NCBI RefSeq assembly: GCF_018320785.1
Contig: NC_054884.1
Coordinates: forward strand, 26,429,667-26,493,666
Length of the DNA: 64,000 nt
Direction: 5' to 3'
From: Cheilinus undulatus
Lineage: Eukaryota; Chordata; Actinopteri; Labriformes; Labridae
Under the pieces are notes generated by a model that saw only the letters and a list, made by a program, of their open reading frames with translations, made no database searches and was not told the origin of the DNA. Each line of letters starts with the position of its first letter. The first letter of the stretch is position 1. Positions 46,771 to 61,700 of the stretch are shown here, one piece after another. The position numbers and the translations under genes were made by a program.

Positions 46771-49700
46771 ATGAGGCTGAAGGAGATCCAGAGGACTGCC
46801 CACCAGGCGTGGAGTCCTGCCGGGCATCATCCCATCTACTTGGCGTTAGGAACATCAGCACAGCAGCTTGATGCCTCTTTCAACACCACCGCTGCTCTGG
46901 AGATATTTGAGATGGACTTTTCAGACCCCTCTCTGGAGATGCAGCTCAGAGGAACCCTACCCACTGCAAACAGGTAACTTTGCAGAAGTAATACAAGAAA
47001 AGAATCATTCGTGAGGGTATGACTGAAAAGCAATAAGTCATCTGTCCCTGTTATTCACTGTGGAGAAGTGTCCTGGCTTCTTCTTTGATTACAGCTCTAT
47101 TTTGCTGTAACCGGTTATGACAGGTTTACAAGCTTTACCGACTGCCACCAGGAAATAACTGTCAAGAAAGCCATAGCTTGTTACTTGTCAGTGAAGAGAT
47201 CCCTAATCCTAATCATGTTCTTAATGCTTTACGGATAAGCTACATAACCCACCATATTACCCATAGCTGCCTCTGAAGCCCAAACAGCATCACAGCCCTG
47301 AATAGACCAAGGCTCTTTCCATAAAAGCTGAACATCCATTCATTATAGAAACATGAATAGCACCTCATACTGTCGTGAATAATGTGTAAGCCATTTCAAG
47401 CAAACTAAAAGCCATATTTTTCACATTCTACAGGTTGCACAGTATTGTGTGGGTGAATTTTGGCTCTGGAGCTGATGGCACTGGAGGCAGGCTGGTTGGT
47501 GGTGGTGAAAATGGCACTTTAACTGTATATAACCCAGAGGTCATAATGAGCTCTGGAGCAGAGGCAATAGTGGGACAGTCTGACAAGCACACAGGACCCA
47601 TTAGAGCACTCGATTTCAACCCTTTTCAGGTAATTGTCCTCTCCTACAGTCTTCTGTCTTAATAGACAGTTTATAAAGAAGTTATCTATCCTACTATACA
47701 TAATTAATAATTCTCAAAACTCTCCTCCAACAGAGCAATCTCCTTGCATCAGGAGCAAACGATTCAGAGATATATATCTGGGATCTGAACAACTTCAGCA
47801 GTCCAATGACACCAGGCGCAAAAACACAGGTGAGCGAGAGATTGAAGGGGTCAAAGGTGGGATGTCACACATCTTTTGTGATGGATGAGTTTGCATTTCC
47901 CTTTTACTGTGATCTATTCACTGTGAAAATGAAAAGGAAAAGTAGAACCTTGAATAGAAAACAGGTGGTTTTGTACTTGTTTCTTTGCCTTTGTAGTTTT
48001 GTGTGTGAATCAAAAATGAAAGCCACAAGAAAGTTTCCTTTGCCTTAGATAAATTTAATCCTTTACCAGTGTCAGCAGCTTTCTAAACAGAGCCATTTGA
48101 ATAGGTACAAACAATGTTTGCATATCACAGACTTTGTTGAAATATCATTTGCATGTCAGGAATCAGCACATAGGGAGGCTTGTTTTGACACTGACAGCCT
48201 TTTTCTCCTTTTTCAGCCTGCTGAAGACATCAGTGTGGTGTCCTGGAACAGGCAGGTTCAGCACATCCTGGCCTCCGCAAACCCCAGCGGGAAAGCAGTG
48301 GTGTGGGATCTTAGAAAGAATGAGCCAATCATCAAGATCAGTGACCACAGTAACAGGGTTGGTGACCCTCTGATACTTGCAGTTTCAAGTCTGAAGTTTC
48401 TTTGTCCACTTGTTTCTTTGTCTATTAATGATAGGCAGTAGTAACAATTTCAGATTCAGTGTAGAACTTTGCAATAAGCATATTTCACCAAACCATTCAT
48501 TTTCATATTTGTGCTTCCCCCTACTTTGCCACACCCTTTTTCTTCTGTTTCTAATTATAAGGGGTATTTCATTAACATTTTATTGTATGTTTTGTAGCAT
48601 CAAATACTTACTTGCATAATACCTGATTATTTAAGGACTTGTGTATAAGGTTAGAGAAGAACAATAATTTGGACATCATTACAGTTTAAAAATGTAGAAA
48701 TATACATTTAACTGTCTGTCGTGCAGTTTAAACAAAGCCCAGAGTTACTTCAGAGCAGCTAAATTAACCGTCCAAAACAGAATTCATGATAGGTATCAAA
48801 AAATAAGTGTTAAAATGTAGTGCCTCCGAAAACAAATGTTCAAACAGCAAATAAAAGTAGGAACTATGTGTGTAGTTTAGTAATGTAAGCCAGAAATCAC
48901 AGAGCTTCTCTTTCTAGATGGACATAGCAAGTAACTCACAATTAAAATCATTCAGAACCAAAGCTGAAGTCATCTGAACAACACAACTATCACTATCTAT
49001 CCTCTGTTTCTATAACAGAAAGTGCTTATTTTAGGGGAAATGTTCAAACAAGATTGCAGGATCTTGGGCTGGACATTAGCTTGTTCTTAACAAATGCAGA
49101 AACGAGATGCAGCATTCACATGTGTGGTAGGGACAGTGAGGAGACGGGGGATGTGAAAGTGAACACAGCAGCAGGAACAACAATGACAGAAAGTTTTTAG
49201 ACAAACTGGTAAATCAAGTCCCCCATTGTCCACACCTTTACATTGTGTTATTGTCACTGCACAGAGAATATCATGTCTGTCAAAGTAGCTTGGACAGTAA
49301 AAATTCTGTCCAGATGATGACATTTTGAAACCTCTAAAAATAATGGACATGGTGTATCGTTTCAACTAGTGACCATGTTAACTGGTGACTTTCTGCCAAG
49401 TGTGTCCATGCATGGTTGCCTTTGTATTACTTTGTTTAGTTTTCATGTTACTGTCAAAATACACAGTCATCAGATTGTATCTAATGAAAAAAAAAACAAT
49501 AAGTCATTCGTAAAGACTCTTTTGTTTCAGCAGCTGTTGTAATGATGACACCTTCAAATGCATTCAGCTGAAAACCACTAATGGTTGCTAATTAAAGCTA
49601 AACACTGGGGCTGTTATTAGTCCTTGCACGGTGGAAAATGTTGGAGAAATAGTGTCCAGAACGGTGATTCTGACACTAGACATGAGCTGATCTGTTGTTA

Positions 49701-52700
49701 CTAAATTGGTGCTGATAAAATTAGGTTTGAGCTCAGAATTATCACCATACTTACTGTAACCTTGTTTGTTGTTTACATCCCTCACATTAGGTAGTTGTAC
49801 ATGGCCTGAGCTCTCTGATCTACCCTTTAGAAATTTCCTCAAATAAAACATATTGCGTACAGGGAAGTATATTTACAAGAGTGCTTGCATGATGCATTTG
49901 CAAATACAAGGTGAAACACGGATTATATCTCTGGTCTAGAGGGTTAACGGTGACATATTTTGCCTCTAACACAAGCTTATATTGGTCTCAGAGGTCCCTA
50001 AAACATGCCTATGAAGTTTGTTGCTGAAAAACACTCCAATATTGGATTTTTGCATGTCTAAAAAAACCCTCTGTATCAGCCCCACTCAGAACCAGCTATT
50101 TCTGTGGCTTTAAATGTTAATGAGCTGTCTGACTCCACCCCTCTCAGGAAATGGATGTAGCTTAATGGATGTGGCTCTCCTGATCCTCCTCTCAGCTGGC
50201 AGCTGAAAGGAGGACCAGGCGAGGAGGACGGAACTTCCTCCCATGCGGGGAGGGTAAACCGAATCTTGGGGTAGTGCTAACTCCCCACATGACATCATGA
50301 GGGGAAAAATCTGAGAACGGCTTGTTTCTGCACACATTTTCTGAAAGGTGGAGAAAGTGTGTGTGTGTGTGTGTGGGGGGGGGTCTGATTCTTGGGGGAT
50401 TGTGGACAGGTCAGGGGCACATATTTTTGCTAGAAAAACCTGAAAAAAGAGTATTTTGCATAACGTGACCTATAAGCATAAATCTGAGTGTTCAAACCTT
50501 CAGACTTAAGCTGAAAGGATTGTTTGCAGCAAGTATATATTCTTTCAAAATCCTGCTTCGTCATGTGATTTCAGATGCACTGCTCAGGAATGCTCTGGCA
50601 CCCTGATGTAGCCACTCAGTTGGTGTTGGCCTCAGAAGATGACAGACTGCCCGTCATCCAAATGTGGGATCTTCGTTTCGCCACATCACCCCTTAAAGTC
50701 CTGGAGAACCACACAAGGTGAGTCTTGAACAGTTTGTGCCATCATGATCATCTTCAGGAACATTCTGTATTCACCATCTTTTGTGTGTTTTCTCACAGAG
50801 GAATTCTGTCTATATCCTGGAGCCAGGCTGACCCTGAACTCTTGTTGAGTAGTGCTAAAGACAACCGCATCCTCTGCTGGAACCCAAACACAGGAGAGGT
50901 ATTTATCTTGATTTTCTGCTTCTTTCTTTGTCCTGATTGACCTTGTCTCATTATCCTGACTCGACTTGAGTTCAAAGTGCCATTTCCTTCATTGTAGGTG
51001 ATTTATGAGCTTCCAACAACAAACCAGTGGTGCTTTGACATCCAATGGTGCCCCAGGAATCCAGCCCTGCTTTCAGCCGCCTCATTTGATGGGAGAATCA
51101 CTGTTTACTCAGTAATGGGAGGGAGCATGAAGGCTCAGCAGCAAAGCACAGTTGATAAGGTAGGGTACTTCACAGTGGAATGTACTTTTAATCCTGTATG
51201 CTGAGTCTGTTGTTTGTCCACAAGATGGTGCTATTGGCACATTTACAGAATATAACAGTGAAATTCAAGGGTTCTAAACTAGAGCTAATAGGAAATGTGT
51301 GCATGTAATGAATTGATTCACTTATCTGCTACTGATTTGTAGATGTATATCTATTATGTTTTTCTAATCCAACAGACTAATATTCAAAGGATTCCAACAT
51401 CCCTTAAAGAGGGATAAGAAACCAGTAAATCTTAATGTTTGAGGGGCCACAACCAGTAGCATTTTTTCCAAGGTGGTTGCTGGTATAATTTGTGTAAATT
51501 AAATATTTGTTTCAGCTCTGGAGCAAAAATGTGTGCATGTTTTAATAGTTAACATTATATTTCACAGATATCCTCCTCATTTGATACAATGGATCCCTTC
51601 GGTACAGGCCAGGTGCTTCCTCCCCTGCAGGTTCCTCAGCCTACAGCACAGGACACCATTGTCCCTCCTCTGAAGAAGCCTCCAAAGTGGGTGCGCAGAC
51701 CAGTGGGGGCTTCTTTTGCTGTAAGTGAAACTTTGAAACATTTTAAGAAGGTTCATTAGAAAATGTTTTTAGATTTTTCATTTGCAGTGTCTTTGATTGT
51801 AACATAAATCTGTTTTCTTTATTCTTCAGTTTGGTGGAAAACTGATCACCTTTGAGAATCCAAAGCAGCCTCCCGTGCAGAGCCCCCAGCCCGTCCCCAG
51901 ACAGGTGTTTGTGAGCCAGGTAACCACGGAGACAGATTTCCTCCAGCGCTCCAGGGAGCTGCAGGCGGCGCTGCAATCTGGCTCCTTCAACAGCTACTGC
52001 CAGGCAAAGATTCAGAGCGCCAAATCAGATGCCGAGCAGGATATATGGAAGTTTCTTCTGGTGGGTAATTGAGACCAACATTCATCTCGGACAAATTTCA
52101 CTGTAGGTTTCTTGCAGTTACATGATGAATGATGACACGAGAAGGTCGGGGGGCAGGAAGTGAAAACTAAGAAAGTTAGTATATTAAAGCTCTAAGTGGA
52201 TCTGCACCCTGTATTTATTATTAGAAAATTAATACATACATTGGGTATGACCCTTACACTCTCTTGCAAAGCAGATGAATACACCTGTTTTCATGTTTCT
52301 CACTGGTGAATCCATCTTGCAAAGCTCCCATATGAACCGTTTGGGCCCGGTTAGAAAGTGACAGGACCAATTAGCAACGAGGGGCAGTACTTTCATGGGG
52401 CTTTTCCACTACGGCTTTTGGCCGCGCCATGCCAAACCAAGCCGTGCTGATTTGCATTTCCATCACGAGTTTGGCCGCGCTGAGCCATGCTCAAAGCAGT
52501 CCAGGCCCACCTTCAAGCACGCTGCGCTGACGTCTGAGCGCTTCCCGAGGTCTGATTTGCTGGGGGGATTCACCCTCTGCTACTGATAACCACTCCGTGA
52601 TCAATTTTTACCCCACGGGGAGACGGGGAGAAACGTTTTATCCCTGCCTCTGCTCCAGCTGTCCTTAACTCTGTGTCAGGGGTGTCAGCATTCAGAGTAT

Positions 52701-55700
52701 GACTTAAATATTTATGACACAAGACCAAAACTTGAGATTTTTGTGCATACTATGGTTGGATAATTGCGCACAACTTCTCACACTTATGAGTGAAATCAGG
52801 AAGGACCAGGTGCAGATCCAAGATTACACCTTTTTCTGCACCTACTAATAACCAAAGTTTGACATTGTCCCCTTCTTATAGACAATTCTAGACTTCAAAA
52901 AATAAAATCCAGGAGATGTTCATAACATTTAGCCCATGACGGAGTGTGTCTTTAATTCATTAACTGGCGCTAGTAAAGCATGCTGTTCTCACTGCCCAGT
53001 CCAAAAATATGATTGTGTTCATTTACTGCTCTTTAGAGAACCACAAATCAATAATAAGGAGATTGTACTTTAACTTATATGCTAGAAAATCCTCTCCTTT
53101 TGGTGATAAGCGAACTATTGTTTGTTTACTGATCGTGGGATAAGGGGGGAGAGAACAACAAGGAGAGAGAGAGGGAGGGAGAGAAAGAAAAAAGAGCAGC
53201 TTGCAGCGCTGTCAGTGTAGTTTGACTTTTGCTTTAACCCGGTGTAAAGTCATTCAGATCAGATAATGTAGAGGGATCGAGGAAAGCTCAGAACGCTTCG
53301 TCATCAGCTCTAGACGTGCCCTCAAACGTGTAGCTCAGCTGTGGTGGAAGAGCAAACCCCCTGCTGCGCTGGGCTACTGTGCTGAGTCGAGCCCAGTCAA
53401 GCCAAGCCACGCTGTGTAATGGAAAAGCCCCATAAGGCGCGGTGGAGTCGTGACGTAAACAGGCAGCAGCAAGAGGCCGATGCAATTGGCGGATGAGCTT
53501 AGCGTGGATGCTGCTAAAGTGCCAGTTTTATCAAAACTTAACAACAGTTCTTCGTTAAAAGAACAAAGGACAGCAGTGAGTTTTCTTTTCAAAAACAACA
53601 AAAGTCAATTACTTACATGCCTTTAGTCACCATGTTTTGTGTTATTCCTTCGTAGCTGCGCACGCACTGCTCGATAGCGGCTACGTCACGTGTTTTGTTG
53701 CTCTGATTGGTAGAGATGTGACAGAAAGTTCATCCAATCAGACTCCGAGTGTTTTTTCAAAGCCTCTGCCTTTTCTCAAGCATTTCCTATTGAAGCTTTC
53801 CCAGATGGATGTGTGAAACAAATCCATCTGGCATATCAGGTTAATAAACTACCATTACCTAAATAAATCTTGTGAGGTAAGCAACAGAGTATTGATGTGT
53901 TGTTCATGAACAAGCCAGCTCTACAAGCTGCTCCTTTTGTATGAACCACAGAAGCTGGCTCCTGGTTTAGAGCCAGTTAGTTTTCTTCTAGTTTTATCAT
54001 TTAGTACATATTTAAAAAGCCACACTGGCATCAAATATAGAGCTGTAGGGAAGCCAAGAGACAAGACTCTGATTACTGAGCAGAGTCAAATGATATGGAT
54101 TTCTAAAAAGACACATATTTCCCATTGTAGCCTGCATTAACACTGGCTATGAAAATCCAAGGTACTTCTAGATTTACTGTGCCAGTCCATGACAAACTGT
54201 ATTGAACAAATATGAGGGTGTTTTGCTTTTGCTCCTCCAGGCTTAAGACAGAAACATTTAATACTATCTGCTACTGTTTTTTCCACAAGCTTTCAAAACT
54301 TTTTTTCACCTGATCGTGCCACTATTTTGGGGTTCAAAGGAACTTCAGATTGCCCTTTTTTTAATGATTGCAGACAGCGCAAAACTTTAACATTTTGATA
54401 GCACTTTTCAACGCAGAAATCACTTTCTGTCCCCCATCTGGACATGTCATCTGCAAACAGCCTACTTTCTTTCATTACTGTTGTCTGTATTTAAGCTGTT
54501 GTTTTTCTGTTAGACAAAACAACATTTGAAGCTTCTCCATGTCCTTCACATATGGCCAAATTGACAGTCAGGTTACTTATCTTACATTGTCTTATCTTAC
54601 AGGTAAACTTTGAAGATGAAGCCCGAATTAAATTCCTCAGACTTCTGGGTTTCAGCAAAGATGAACTGGAGAAAAAGGTATTCTTACTGTGACTTCAAAC
54701 TGCAGCAGATTTCAGTCTTACATAAACATTCACCTTTTAATTACATTGTTGGTCTCTTTTGCCGTATTTTTTTTGTTTCTTAAGATCTCAAAATGTCTGG
54801 GGAAGAGTTTTCAGCACAACGGACACGGAGTAGATGCCAAAGATCTGGCAGAAAAGATGCAGCGACTTTCCACTGAGGTCAGCACACTGTATATCATCTT
54901 AAAATCTTTTTTTAATGCATGTTGAGGTCTCTAGCAGTTGTTTAATGTGTTGTATTCTGTTTCCAGAGGGCTGATGAAGCAGTGGCTGATGCTAGAACCT
55001 CAGGGTCTGTTTCACCAGCAGACTTCTTCAGTCAAACCCCAAAGGAAAACTCCCATTTCCAGATCCCTATATCCTGTGGTACGGACACTCACTTTAAGGG
55101 ATTTTTCTCTCTTTATGAGTCATAATTGGAAATGAAACTCTTGATTTTGTTGTGTTTTTGCAGACACTGATGGTTTAATAAGCCAGGCGCTGCTGGTTGG
55201 AAACTTTGAGGGAGCTGTGGATCTGTGTCTAAATGACGGGCGTTACGCTGAAGCTATCCTGTTATCTATCAGTGGAGGAGAGGAGCTGCTCAAGAAAACT
55301 CAGCAAAAATATCTAAGCAAGCAAAAGAACAGCATTTCAATGGTAGGAATGTGTTCATTTAATAGTATCCAGTTGGTGCAGTCACAGCGGGGAAATGTTT
55401 AGCTCTGTGTTCATCTGATTTCTCCCAAACTGTAGCTCATATCTTCAGTGGTGACTCAGAACTGGAGAGACATTGTACAAAGCTGCGAGTTAGACAACTG
55501 GAAGGAGGCTCTGGCTGCCCTGCTGACCTACGCTCACCCTGAAGATTTTGCGCGCTTGTGCGGTAAGTTGTGAGCAAGTTTTTAATCTCGCCTCACTTTA
55601 GGAAGGACTTTGCCTCATAGCAGGAAAGTTTTAACATTTTCCTATCATCTGATCTGTAATTCCTCTCTGTAGACACTCTGGGAGGCCGTTTGGAGCATGA

Positions 55701-58700
55701 GGGCACAGAGAAGCGCTGCCTGCAGGCCTGTCTGTGTTACATCTGCTCTGGGAATATCGAGAAACTGGTGGAGTGCTGGGCTTTACATAAAGACAGCTCT
55801 ACTCCTCTTGGTCTAGAGGTAAAAAATATTCTTCAATTTTGGTTTAAATGCACAGTTGCACCAATTATTGATTTGTGCTTTTCAGGGACATCTTAAGTGT
55901 CTACTAAATATTTCTTTGGAAGGAATCAGGAGATGTTGAGCAAATGCAAGTATATTTTCATGGGCTGCACGAGCATACAAGACATTTTTGTGTCTGTAAT
56001 TTACAGGACCTCGTTGAAAAGGTAATGATGCTTCGTAAATCCATAGAGCGCCTCCGAAACACTGAAGTGGCAGTTCAGAGCCCCATCCTTGCTGAGAAGC
56101 TAACGTGCTACGCTGGCATTCTGGCAGCAGAGGGCAGTCTAGCCACTGCCATGGCCTACCTGCCTGAGAACTCAGACCAAGTAAGAGGCATTAAAACCCA
56201 ACAATCCAGAGATCTTTTTTTTTTATTTTTTTTTTTTTACTTTTAGAAACACTCATTCTTTTTTTGCACAAATTTGTCTCCCTAGCCTGGCATCATGATG
56301 CTGAGAGACAGACTGTTCCATGCTCAGGGAGAGGCTGCGGGAGGACAGCAGCCTTCAAACTCCTCCAACAGAGCCAGTGTGTCTGCAGCTAAGCCCGCTC
56401 CTGCTGCACAGGCTGCTGCACCTAAAGCACAAGTTATGGTACAAGTCACAAGAATTTGATCAGATATTTAGCAAGATAATCTTTTTTTCTAATCCAAGAT
56501 GTTTAAAGTTTTCATTAAACATCACTATTTCTCCTATCATAGAGTCAGTACCAGCCTCCTGCTACTGCTCAGGTGGCAGCCCAACCACAGCCTCCAATGC
56601 CATCGGTTTTTACTCCACAAGCTGCTCCAGCCAGCTCCAGGACTGGTCTACCACCTTCTCACGTCATGCCGCCCAGCTCTACCCTCCCCACCATGAGGCC
56701 CCCCTACCCCCAGCATCCAGCTCCGGCTCCAGGTTTGACATTTGACTGCTTTGACTGTATCTTCAGGGTTCAGTTGTTAAAACGTTTTAGTGTGGGTAGC
56801 TGAATGATTTGGCAACTCACTTTTTCCATTAAGAATAAAATGATCTAGCTCACTATTTTTTCCCACAGTTTTGAAAAACAATCTGCATTGGATCAACCAG
56901 ATCCAGTAGACTTAAAAGACTCCCGAATACAAACTGTTGTGAAGGAGACTTGATGCTACATATTTTGCCCACAGTGGACATCTAAATCCACATTACGGAA
57001 AGGATTCTCACATTTATTGTAAACTTAATTCTTAATTATTGATGCTGTTTGGTGATACCTTGTCTACTTTCTCACTGAAGCAAAACAACATTTCTATGCA
57101 AGATTTGTCTAAAATAATGTTTTTAAATATCAACTTACCTCAGATATTTGACCTGTTTGAGATATTTGTACTTCTTGACTATTATCATAGCTTTCTAACA
57201 TTTTTATCCATGTTATCCTGTCTGAATTAAGCCTTCTGCTGGAAGCAGGGTGATCAAAATAATCCTACTCAAAGATTTGAACACCACAAACTAAAGATTT
57301 TATCTGATAAATGCCTGGATTGGATTCAGTGATCTTATCATGTTACATAATATAATTTTTCTATCTTTTGAACTGCTGGATTTCAAGACTTGACTGTTCA
57401 GTAGCTTTAAACCTGTCGGATTACTTTTGAACTGCTCGGCCTAGATGTTTCAGCCTGATTCTATCTGAACGAACAGTCTTTGTTTTTCCCCAGGTTTTCT
57501 TCCTCATCAGCCATTCCAGCCCCCGCAGATGCCCGTAGGCGGCCCTTCATCCTTCCCTCCTCCAGGCCCCTCTATGCCAGCTGCTAGCTTATCTGGACCT
57601 CCACTCCCACCCTCTTCATCGGCCCCTGGAGGCTTGCCCCCAATGCCCAGCCCAGGGGTGCCGCCAACAAGCTTCATGCCATCTACCTCTTTACCATCAG
57701 GCCCTATGTCGCCAACCTCCCAGCCTGGAGCCCCAGTCCCCATGTACCCAGGGGCCTTACACAACCAGGGGCCTGCACCTCCTATGGCTTCTGTTCCCTA
57801 TAACCCTCTCGGATCAGGGTATCCACAGGGAGGTCCTGGTGCTCCTGCTGCAAAGCCGTTCTCTCCACCAGTTGCTCCTCCTCCCATAGGTAGAAATCAA
57901 GTCTTTGTTGCTTCATATTTACAACCTCATTCATTCCATTTGCTTTTGATTGATGTTTGTTAATTTTTTTCTTGATAGAAGCTTCCATGTTTAAGAGTTT
58001 GATGATGGCTAATGAATCATACTCAGCCGTGCACTTCATTTGACTTACAGGCTTCTTTCCCTGGCTGAATTCCCAGTGTGACTACCAAGGTGACAGGGCT
58101 AGGGTTGGATATGGAATAAGAGTGCATTAAAAATACACCTTAGTTACCAGAAAAAAATACCACAAAGTAATCTTTGCATTAAGCCCTTCTTTTACCAGCT
58201 TTTGTTCCTTTGTGCAGGTTTGAGATGATTTTCTGGTAACTCAATGTATTTTTGTGGTGTTTGCTTACATGCTTAAGGGAAATGTAGTGCTGATTAATAT
58301 CTAAGTACTTAAGCTGCAAACCTCAGTATTCAGGACTGAATCAAACTATTCCAGGGATGTAACGATACATTCATGATGGAATACTATGTGCGATTCTAGC
58401 TTCATGCTATTGTTTTTTAACACATATTTTGTTTTGATAAATGAAGAGATTGCCTCATAAAACTGTTATTTTTATGCTAATTTGAAAGAATGCAAAATGT
58501 ACCTCCAGTAAGATGCAAATTTATGAAAGAAAATGGCTAAAAAAAAAATGAGTAGCAGAAAGCTGTTGAATGCATTAGCACCCTCTGAGGAGGCAGAAGC
58601 TTCTGATGTTGCCTTTACATTGTCTGTAGCATCTTTCCATCTCTCTCTGTTACCTACAGGGGAAACAATAAATCACAAGAGTTAGAGACCATCTTATAGT

Positions 58701-61700
58701 TTATTGAAAGAGAATTTGATTTGGACTGAAGATAAGATGTTTAAACAATCCGCAAATATACTGCAGCAGACCACCCTGGCACCGTCCATGAATGGAAACG
58801 CTGGTGGTGCATTACTGCAAGATATTCACTTGCTGCCCCCATGTCTGTATGCCTTTATTCAGCTACAGATGTAAAATATGTGAGTACCAGGGTTCAGGGG
58901 GCATAGCAGGTAGTAGTGCTTAGCTTGGGACCAAATTTTTCAGCCCAAGCCTGTGCATGTTCTCTCTTAGCCTGACCCGGCCCATCCTGTTACCTGTATG
59001 GGTCCAAGCCCAATTCAAACCCAACCATTTTTTTAACAAGTGGGCTTTTGTAATTTAGGTTTTGGACTGCATTTCTGTGGTGTTTTGATGACTAAAATAC
59101 TTGCTTCCTGTGTGCCATGCTCTCTCTTCTTAGCTCACCCCCAACCCCTCTGCACCCTATCACTGTGTGTTAACAGAGTGGAACAGGCTGTCAGTGGCAC
59201 TTTTAACAGCTTTTCTCGCTCATTTTATCAAACAACATTCTCTTGAAGGAATATTTTGGTATTTTTAAAGTTGGGTTGTATGAGGTGCTTTGCAATAGTA
59301 GTGGCATTAGCCTCCAGAGATTTCAGTGTGCCTTGCCTCTTTAAGCAGAATGTGCTGGGGCACCAGCCAGGAAGCTAGGCTATACAGCACTGCAGGCAGG
59401 TGCAGTTACTCCACCAAAAAAACTGATCAAGAGATGATAATGCGCTGTGGGGGAATAACACATAGCATAGGTTGCCTCACAAAATAGTACTAAACACAGA
59501 GACTTTCTGGCTGAAAACTAAAACACTGCAGAAATGTTCAGTATAGGATCTATTTGAGCCAACATTGTTTTCTGGCCCATTTTTTACATGATACTTGCTA
59601 AATTACATGAAGTAACTGTACCTGTAGGCAGCGCTGTATAGCCTAACTTCCTGGCTGGTGCCTCCAGCACGATCTGCTTAAAGCTTCAACACACACTTAC
59701 ATCTCTGGAGGCTAATATCGCTATTACCAAGTACTTTATAACCTAACTTAAAAAATACCGAAATAACCCTTTAAAGAAAACTGTGATTTATTGTTAACTG
59801 CTTGGAGTGTAGTTTTTTGAAGACTCCTCAATTCAAGGAACATGACCAGCAGACCCCTACAGTGCATCCTATTATTTTGTGCTGTGGGTCTGCACTGAGG
59901 GAAGTTGTTCTGATTTAGAAAGATTAGAGGAAAACCTTAAAAAATCTAAGGTAAAACATAGCTGCCATGCCAGACAGGACATCTTTGACTTCACTCTAGT
60001 CTGATCTGGCTCAGGGTAGGATAAGGTTGGGATCCCTAGCCTGAGCAGGTTCTGTGCCAAAAGCCACATCAGGCTGTTCTCAGGCTCGGGTAGAGGATCT
60101 AGTGGATAGGTAGAACCCCCATGTGAGGAGGCTTTAGTCCTCTGTAGCCCCTTACTCTCATCATTCCCCACTCTCTCTCCTTAATTTCCCTGGCTGGCTG
60201 CTGTAAAGGCAAAAGATAAGTCCTAAAAGAAAACAGATGCTAGTGCCTCAAACAAGAGAAGTCAAAAACTGACAGCATTCTTGGCTGTTCATAAAAAGGA
60301 CTCATGATTAATTCAATCAAATTGGAATTTACTGTAGATGTACTTTTTTCAGCAGCGTTGCAAAGAACCGTTACATCCCTAAACTTTTGGTTAAAAGCTT
60401 ACATGACTGATAAATGTTTGTTCAGCTATGTAGAAGACTTCTATTTTTTCATCCTTGTGGTTTTATTGGTGTTCAACTTTGAGCAGCGTGCTTGTGCATT
60501 TTAATCAAAATTTCTGCAACTGCTGAGCTCTCTTGGTTAGTGGCGTTCTTATTTTGAGCATTTTTGACTAACACTGGCTCAAAGATGTGTTCAAATGCTT
60601 GTGTGTGCTGACGAGAAGATAAGCTGCTAGTCTTTCTAATTCCCTCCCACTATTTTTTCTAAATTTAGGACCTCAAGAGGGCTGGAATGACCCACCAGCA
60701 GTAAGAGGTGGACCAAGGAAGAAGAAGGTATTTTCTGCTTTTATCACAGTCAAAACACGATTTTTGGGTCCGAGTTGGTGCCATATTTCTCTAAAATTTG
60801 TATAGAAGGATTATTTGTTTACAAATGTATGTTTGCTCATAAAAATTGTGCCATATTTCTCATCACAGGAAAACAAACTTTGCTTTTTAGCTCCCTTATC
60901 AGTGCTTTCTTGCAAGTGAATTATGGTAGATATTTCCATTAAAAATCTGCATAGTTTTTAGGTACTACAGCTCAGGGAAATCTAGCATATAGAAGAAACC
61001 TGCAGTGTAGGTGAAGTATTGTAATTCACCCCTTCAAGAGTTCATTTAAGCTCTGATAAACCTGTTAAAGTTGACAACAAAAAGATACTAAATAAAATTA
61101 GCAGCTAACTAAATAGAAGCTAAAGTCAAGCTAAGCTGTGAAATTAAATCTACATTTGATACATCAAATCTGAAACTCTGAGCACAGTTCAGCATCCATG
61201 TTTGTTGTTTGTGTTTAGGTCCCCGATAACTACACTCCACCAGCCCCCATCACTGCTCCTGTTATGGGATTCCCTGTGGAGGCTCCCCAGCCTCACGATC
61301 ACACCCAAGTACCCCCTGGAGCCCCCCAGGAGCCCAGCATGCAGGTCGGTGTGTCACAGCTGATTATTTTACAGCAGTATCACATGCAGCAAACATGTCA
61401 ACACCTTGTATTTGCATCCCTGTCTTCAGCTCCTCCAGCAGCTGCCAGCAGAGAGGGTGGAGCAGAAAGAAATACCCGCTGAACACATGGTCCTCAAGTC
61501 TACGTTTGACAGCCTGGTGCAGCGCTGCCAGCTTGCAGCAAGAGACCCTGTAAGTCTCTCTGTACTCTGAAAAAAACTTAAGATAATTAAAGGAACAAAG
61601 TGGGTTTTATTTCATATTAAACAGCCACAATTTTTTTTCTTTTCAGCAAACAAAGCGGAAACTCGATGATGCAGCCAAGCGTTTGGGATACTTATATGAT

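Noticed and set aside
57507-57764. Gly-rich minus-strand frame
   Set aside because: It is the complement of the proline-rich sec31b exon.
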